DNA from: Kitasatospora sp. NBC_00240
Lineage (GTDB): Bacteria; Actinomycetota; Actinomycetes; Streptomycetales; Streptomycetaceae
Assembly (NCBI RefSeq): GCF_026342405.1
Contig: NZ_JAPEMU010000001.1
Coordinates: 3,100,001 to 3,164,000, forward strand
DNA: 64,000 nt
Direction of reading: 5' to 3'
Shown in pieces: positions 61,772 through 64,000 of the stretch; the first letter of the stretch is position 1, and every line of letters begins with the position of its first letter. The notes beneath the pieces were generated by a model, which saw nothing but the letters and a program-made list of their open reading frames with translations, did not search any database and had not been told where the DNA came from. The translations under genes were made by a program, and so were the position numbers.

Positions 61772-61984
61772 TCAGACGGCGCCGAACTCGCCGCGCGCGG
61801 CGGCGGCCACGAACGCCTGCCAGGCGCCGGCGGGGAACACCAGGGCGGGCCCCTCGGGGTCCTTGGAGTCACGGACGGGCATCACGCCCGGGAACCCGGG
61901 CGCCACCTCGACGCACTGGCCGCCGTTGTCGCTGTGGCTGGACTTGCGCCAGAGAGCGCCGGTCAGGTCAACGTGCCTATTCAT
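61772..61984 (-). CDS. DUF397 domain protein
   Basis: 70 aa. WRKSSHSDNGGQCVEVA, VPVRDSKDPEGPALVF-type motifs and AWQAFVAAAARGEF are the whole DUF397 domain. Such proteins are usually encoded directly after an XRE regulator, as here, and are thought to modulate it. Start ATG 61984 overlaps the XRE stop by one base (TGATG); GTG 61987 is possible. Confidence 0.9.
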   Translation of the reverse strand: MNRHVDLTGALWRKSSHSDNGGQCVEVAPGFPGVMPVRDSKDPEGPALVFPAGAWQAFVAAAARGEFGAV

Positions 61985-62847
61985 CACAGCAGTTCCTTCC
62001 GTATGGCGCGGATCATGGACAGGGAATCAGCCTGCGACAGCGCTTCAACCTGCAGCCGATCGTAGTTCCTCTCCCATCCGGTGACCGTCTCCGTTTCACG
62101 CTCCAGGAAGCCCCGTTGTTGCGATTCCGTGTACCCCAGCACCGACCGGTCGGCAAGCGTCAGCAGGGTCACGGGCAAAGCGAACGGGCGACGCTCCCCC
62201 AGGTCGTACGGCGCCACCTGAACGATCACGTTCGGCCGGCCGGCCAGGCTCTGCAGGTGGTCCAACTGGCGTGCCATCACCTCACGTCCACCGATCGAAC
62301 GCCGCAGGCAGCTCTCGTCCAGCACCGCGTGCACGATCGGCGCCGGATTCCGCTCCAGCAGTGACTGGCGGGTGGCCAGGAAGGCCAGGCGCTCGTCGGC
62401 CTGGCCTGGGGTGATGTTGCCCCGCCCGACGGCCGCCGCCACCAGCGCGGTCGCGTACTCCTTTGTCTGCACCAGTCCGGGGATGACGCCGAGTTCGAAG
62501 AGTCTGATCTCGGCGGCCTTGGCCTCGTCCGCCGCGTACTCCGGAAACCCCTCCAGCAGGGCGGTGTTGCGCTGCTGCCACCACATCAGCGACAGCGTGC
62601 CGCCCGTCCCCAGCGCCTCGTCGACGAGACGGGCGAAGCGAGCGGACGGCGGGCGCTGGGCGAGCTCCACGTACGAGACGTAGGAGGCGCCGTAGCTGAC
62701 CAGCTTCCCCAACTCGGCCTGTGTCACGTTCGCCGCCTGGCGCGACCTGCGGAGCTGTACTCCGAAGGCGGCCCACGGCGAGGCCGAGGGATCGAGTTCC
62801 TTCAGGTTCACGAGCGCTTCCCCCAACTCCACACTACGAGTTGTCAA
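61984..62847 (-). CDS. XRE-family regulator with DUF5753 domain
   Basis: 287 aa. HTH at about 25-75 (AFGVQLRRSRQAANVTQAELGKLVSYGASYVSYVE), then the DUF5753 ligand-like domain (IRLFELGVIPGLVQTKEYATAL, ILVVHAVLDESCLRRSIGG-like, NVIVQVAPYDLG). Forms the standard XRE/DUF397 pair, a system expanded in Streptomyces and tied to development. GTG/ATG start near 62847; divergent from the 135-aa gene. Confidence 0.92.
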   Translation of the reverse strand: MTTRSVELGEALVNLKELDPSASPWAAFGVQLRRSRQAANVTQAELGKLVSYGASYVSYVELAQRPPSARFARLVDEALGTGGTLSLMWWQQRNTALLEGFPEYAADEAKAAEIRLFELGVIPGLVQTKEYATALVAAAVGRGNITPGQADERLAFLATRQSLLERNPAPIVHAVLDESCLRRSIGGREVMARQLDHLQSLAGRPNVIVQVAPYDLGERRPFALPVTLLTLADRSVLGYTESQQRGFLERETETVTGWERNYDRLQVEALSQADSLSMIRAIRKELL

Positions 62848-62941
62848 GTCGAAACTGGTACCGATCGTAGCTCCTCCCGGTAATCATGGGGACACGAACA
62901 GTGAAGTTCGTCGCCTGCAAGAACCCTACGGAGCAGAGCCC

Positions 62942-63349
62942 ATGACGAGAGATCAGTCCGACCGCCCGCAGCCGTCCCCGGCTCCGGTGAGCGACCGTTC
63001 GATGCCCAGTTGCGAGTGCCCCCGGGACTGCGGCGGCCGCCCCGAGGCCGGGCTCAGGCTCACCAGCCCGTACCCGCCGGTCGCGGCCGCGGCAGGCCGC
63101 CCGGCGCCGCCGACCATCCCGTACGTTCCCCGGCAGGTGGGCGAACTCGTGCTCGACGCGCTGAGCGGGCGGCTCGGCCACTTCATGGACCGGATCGGGA
63201 AGACGGTCTACCTCCGGCCGGAGTCCGGCGGCGCGGAGTGGGAGGCCGATCCCGGCTGGATCGACCGGCCGCCCAAGGCGCTCGGGGCGAAGCTGTCCGA
63301 GCGGAACCGGGACAGTCGGCTCAACTCCGGTACCGCGGAGCCGGTATGA
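62942..63349 (+). CDS. hypothetical protein, 135 aa
   Basis: ATG 62942 behind GGAGCAGAG. N-terminal half is Pro/Ser/Arg-rich with Cys-Cys (CECPRDC); C-terminal part is compact (YVPRQVGELVLDALSG, KTVYLRPESGGAEWEADP), resembling small partner proteins often encoded near XRE/DUF397 loci. No function assigned. Its stop overlaps the next ATG (ATGA). Confidence 0.72.
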   Translation: MTRDQSDRPQPSPAPVSDRSMPSCECPRDCGGRPEAGLRLTSPYPPVAAAAGRPAPPTIPYVPRQVGELVLDALSGRLGHFMDRIGKTVYLRPESGGAEWEADPGWIDRPPKALGAKLSERNRDSRLNSGTAEPV

Positions 63350-63900
63350 GGCCCCCGGTGCGCCCGGTGGCGGCGCCGGCCGCCACCGTCGTGGTGGTCG
63401 CCGTCAGCGGCGCCGTCGCCTTCGGTGCGGCCTGGCCGATCCGGGACGGGCCGGCGGGCACCACCGGTCTGGTCGCGCTGCTGGCGTTCGGGATCTCGCT
63501 CATGGTGGGGGTCTCGGCGTCCGAACCGGTGATGTGCCGGGCGGCCGCAGACCCGGCGGAGGCGGCACCGGACTCGGGGCCGGACTCGGGACGGTGTGCG
63601 GAGTCTCCCCCGCCGTGGGTGTCCGGCCCGGCGCCCGCACCGGCAGCGACACCGGCACCGGCACGGACGCCGACGGCGGAGCGGTCGCCGGTGCCCGCCC
63701 CGGACGGCGAACGGCGGCGCGCCGACCGGTGTTTCGGCTGCCTCCGGCTGGCGGAGGTGGCCGGATCGGGCCAGCTGACCGTGGCCGACTCGACCGTCCC
63801 GCTGCACCTGTGCCGGTGGTGCCTGGAACATGTGGAGGACTGGCACGCCCGGGAGGCGGCCCGGCTCCGGACGGAGCGCGAGCCGGCCTCCCGTGGCTGA
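63346..63900 (+). CDS. hypothetical membrane protein with C-terminal Cys motifs
   Basis: 184 aa, coupled to the previous gene by a 4-base ATGA overlap. Two hydrophobic helices (about 10-28 and 38-55), a Pro/Ala-rich spacer (80-120), then CFGCLRLAEV and LCRWCLEHVEDW, two CxxC pairs that could bind zinc. Function unknown. Confidence 0.68.
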   Translation: MRPPVRPVAAPAATVVVVAVSGAVAFGAAWPIRDGPAGTTGLVALLAFGISLMVGVSASEPVMCRAAADPAEAAPDSGPDSGRCAESPPPWVSGPAPAPAATPAPARTPTAERSPVPAPDGERRRADRCFGCLRLAEVAGSGQLTVADSTVPLHLCRWCLEHVEDWHAREAARLRTEREPASRG

Positions 63901-63930
63901 GGCGGGCGCGGGCGGACGGAGTCAGCCCAC

Positions 63931-63981
63931 GCCAAGCCCGCGCCAAGCCCACGATCAGCCCGCGATCAGCCCGCGATCAGC
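63931..63981. repeat. 11-base tandem repeat
   Basis: GCCAAGCCCGC-type units (63931-63952) followed by GATCAGCCCGC twice and a partial third (63953-63981). Runs into the C-terminal codons of the next minus-strand gene. Confidence 0.7.
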
Positions 63982-64000
63982 TTCGGCAGCTCGGTGATCG
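63966..64000 (-). CDS. C-terminus of a minus-strand gene (partial)
   Basis: The minus strand reads ITELPKLIAG followed by a stop at 63966-63968; the rest lies outside the window. Too short to identify. Confidence 0.45.
   Translation of the reverse strand, partial: ITELPKLIAG

Overview
The window is very GC-rich double-stranded DNA with strong third-position GC bias, GTG and TTG starts, and gene families typical of Streptomycetaceae (Streptomyces, Kitasatospora and relatives): a DUF397/XRE pair, class II glutamine synthetase, a LAxTG sortase substrate, an M48 peptidase with a zinc ribbon, and the ethylmalonyl-CoA pathway. I see no rRNA, tRNA, CRISPR array, transposase or replication origin. 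It looks like a chromosomal stretch.

Layout. 1-5.2 kb is an ethylmalonyl-CoA pathway operon: the end of crotonyl-CoA carboxylase/reductase, ethylmalonyl-CoA mutase, malyl-CoA lyase, a MaoC hydratase and an acyl-CoA dehydrogenase. 5.7-7.2 kb holds phosphatidylserine decarboxylase and synthase, overlapping and closed by an 18-bp perfect hairpin. 7.3-11.3 kb has an unrecognised 501-aa protein, a frameshifted hydrolase and an HTH protein on the minus strand. 11.6-18.6 kb is a cobalamin riboswitch followed by cobD-cobQ-chelatase-cobO-cobB. 18.6-22.8 kb is small accessory genes and a decayed gene. 22.8-26.1 kb is an ABC-2 exporter with a divergent MarR/GbsR regulator and a palindromic operator. 26.2-29.5 kb is a three-gene minus-strand operon (secreted phosphoesterase, MFS exporter, beta-propeller membrane protein). 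29.7-32.4 kb is an unusual continuous frame joining CbiG, a fragment of CobJ and CobC. 32.4-40.3 kb has a HAD-like protein, an SsuD-like monooxygenase behind a cysteine-containing leader peptide, glnII, a sortase-anchored protein, ung, an amidohydrolase and a class V aminotransferase.

43.4-51.4 kb is the most interesting block: a probable organophosphonate scavenging island. One protein fuses a gamma-butyrobetaine-hydroxylase/TmpA-like Fe(II)/2-oxoglutarate dioxygenase to a TmpB/PhnZ-like HD-domain di-iron oxygenase. It is followed by a GntR/UTRA regulator and a complete 2-aminoethylphosphonate-type ABC importer. The same 16-bp string, which opens an inverted repeat, lies before both the fused enzyme and the importer, so the GntR protein probably controls both.

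51.4-58.6 kb carries an SMR efflux protein, a TetR regulator with three copies of a TAGACCGGTCTA-like palindrome, an SDR/alpha-beta-hydrolase fusion that this regulator probably controls, an endonuclease/exonuclease/phosphatase-family protein lacking several catalytic residues, and a Tat-secreted phospholipase C with an abrupt codon-usage switch. 58.7-61.7 kb is a hypothetical gene and a MarR-controlled DrrAB-like exporter; 61.8-64 kb is the DUF397/XRE pair and two small coupled genes. Decayed genes at 9.5, 18.7 and 40.5 kb and many short tandem repeats between genes mark the accessory parts.
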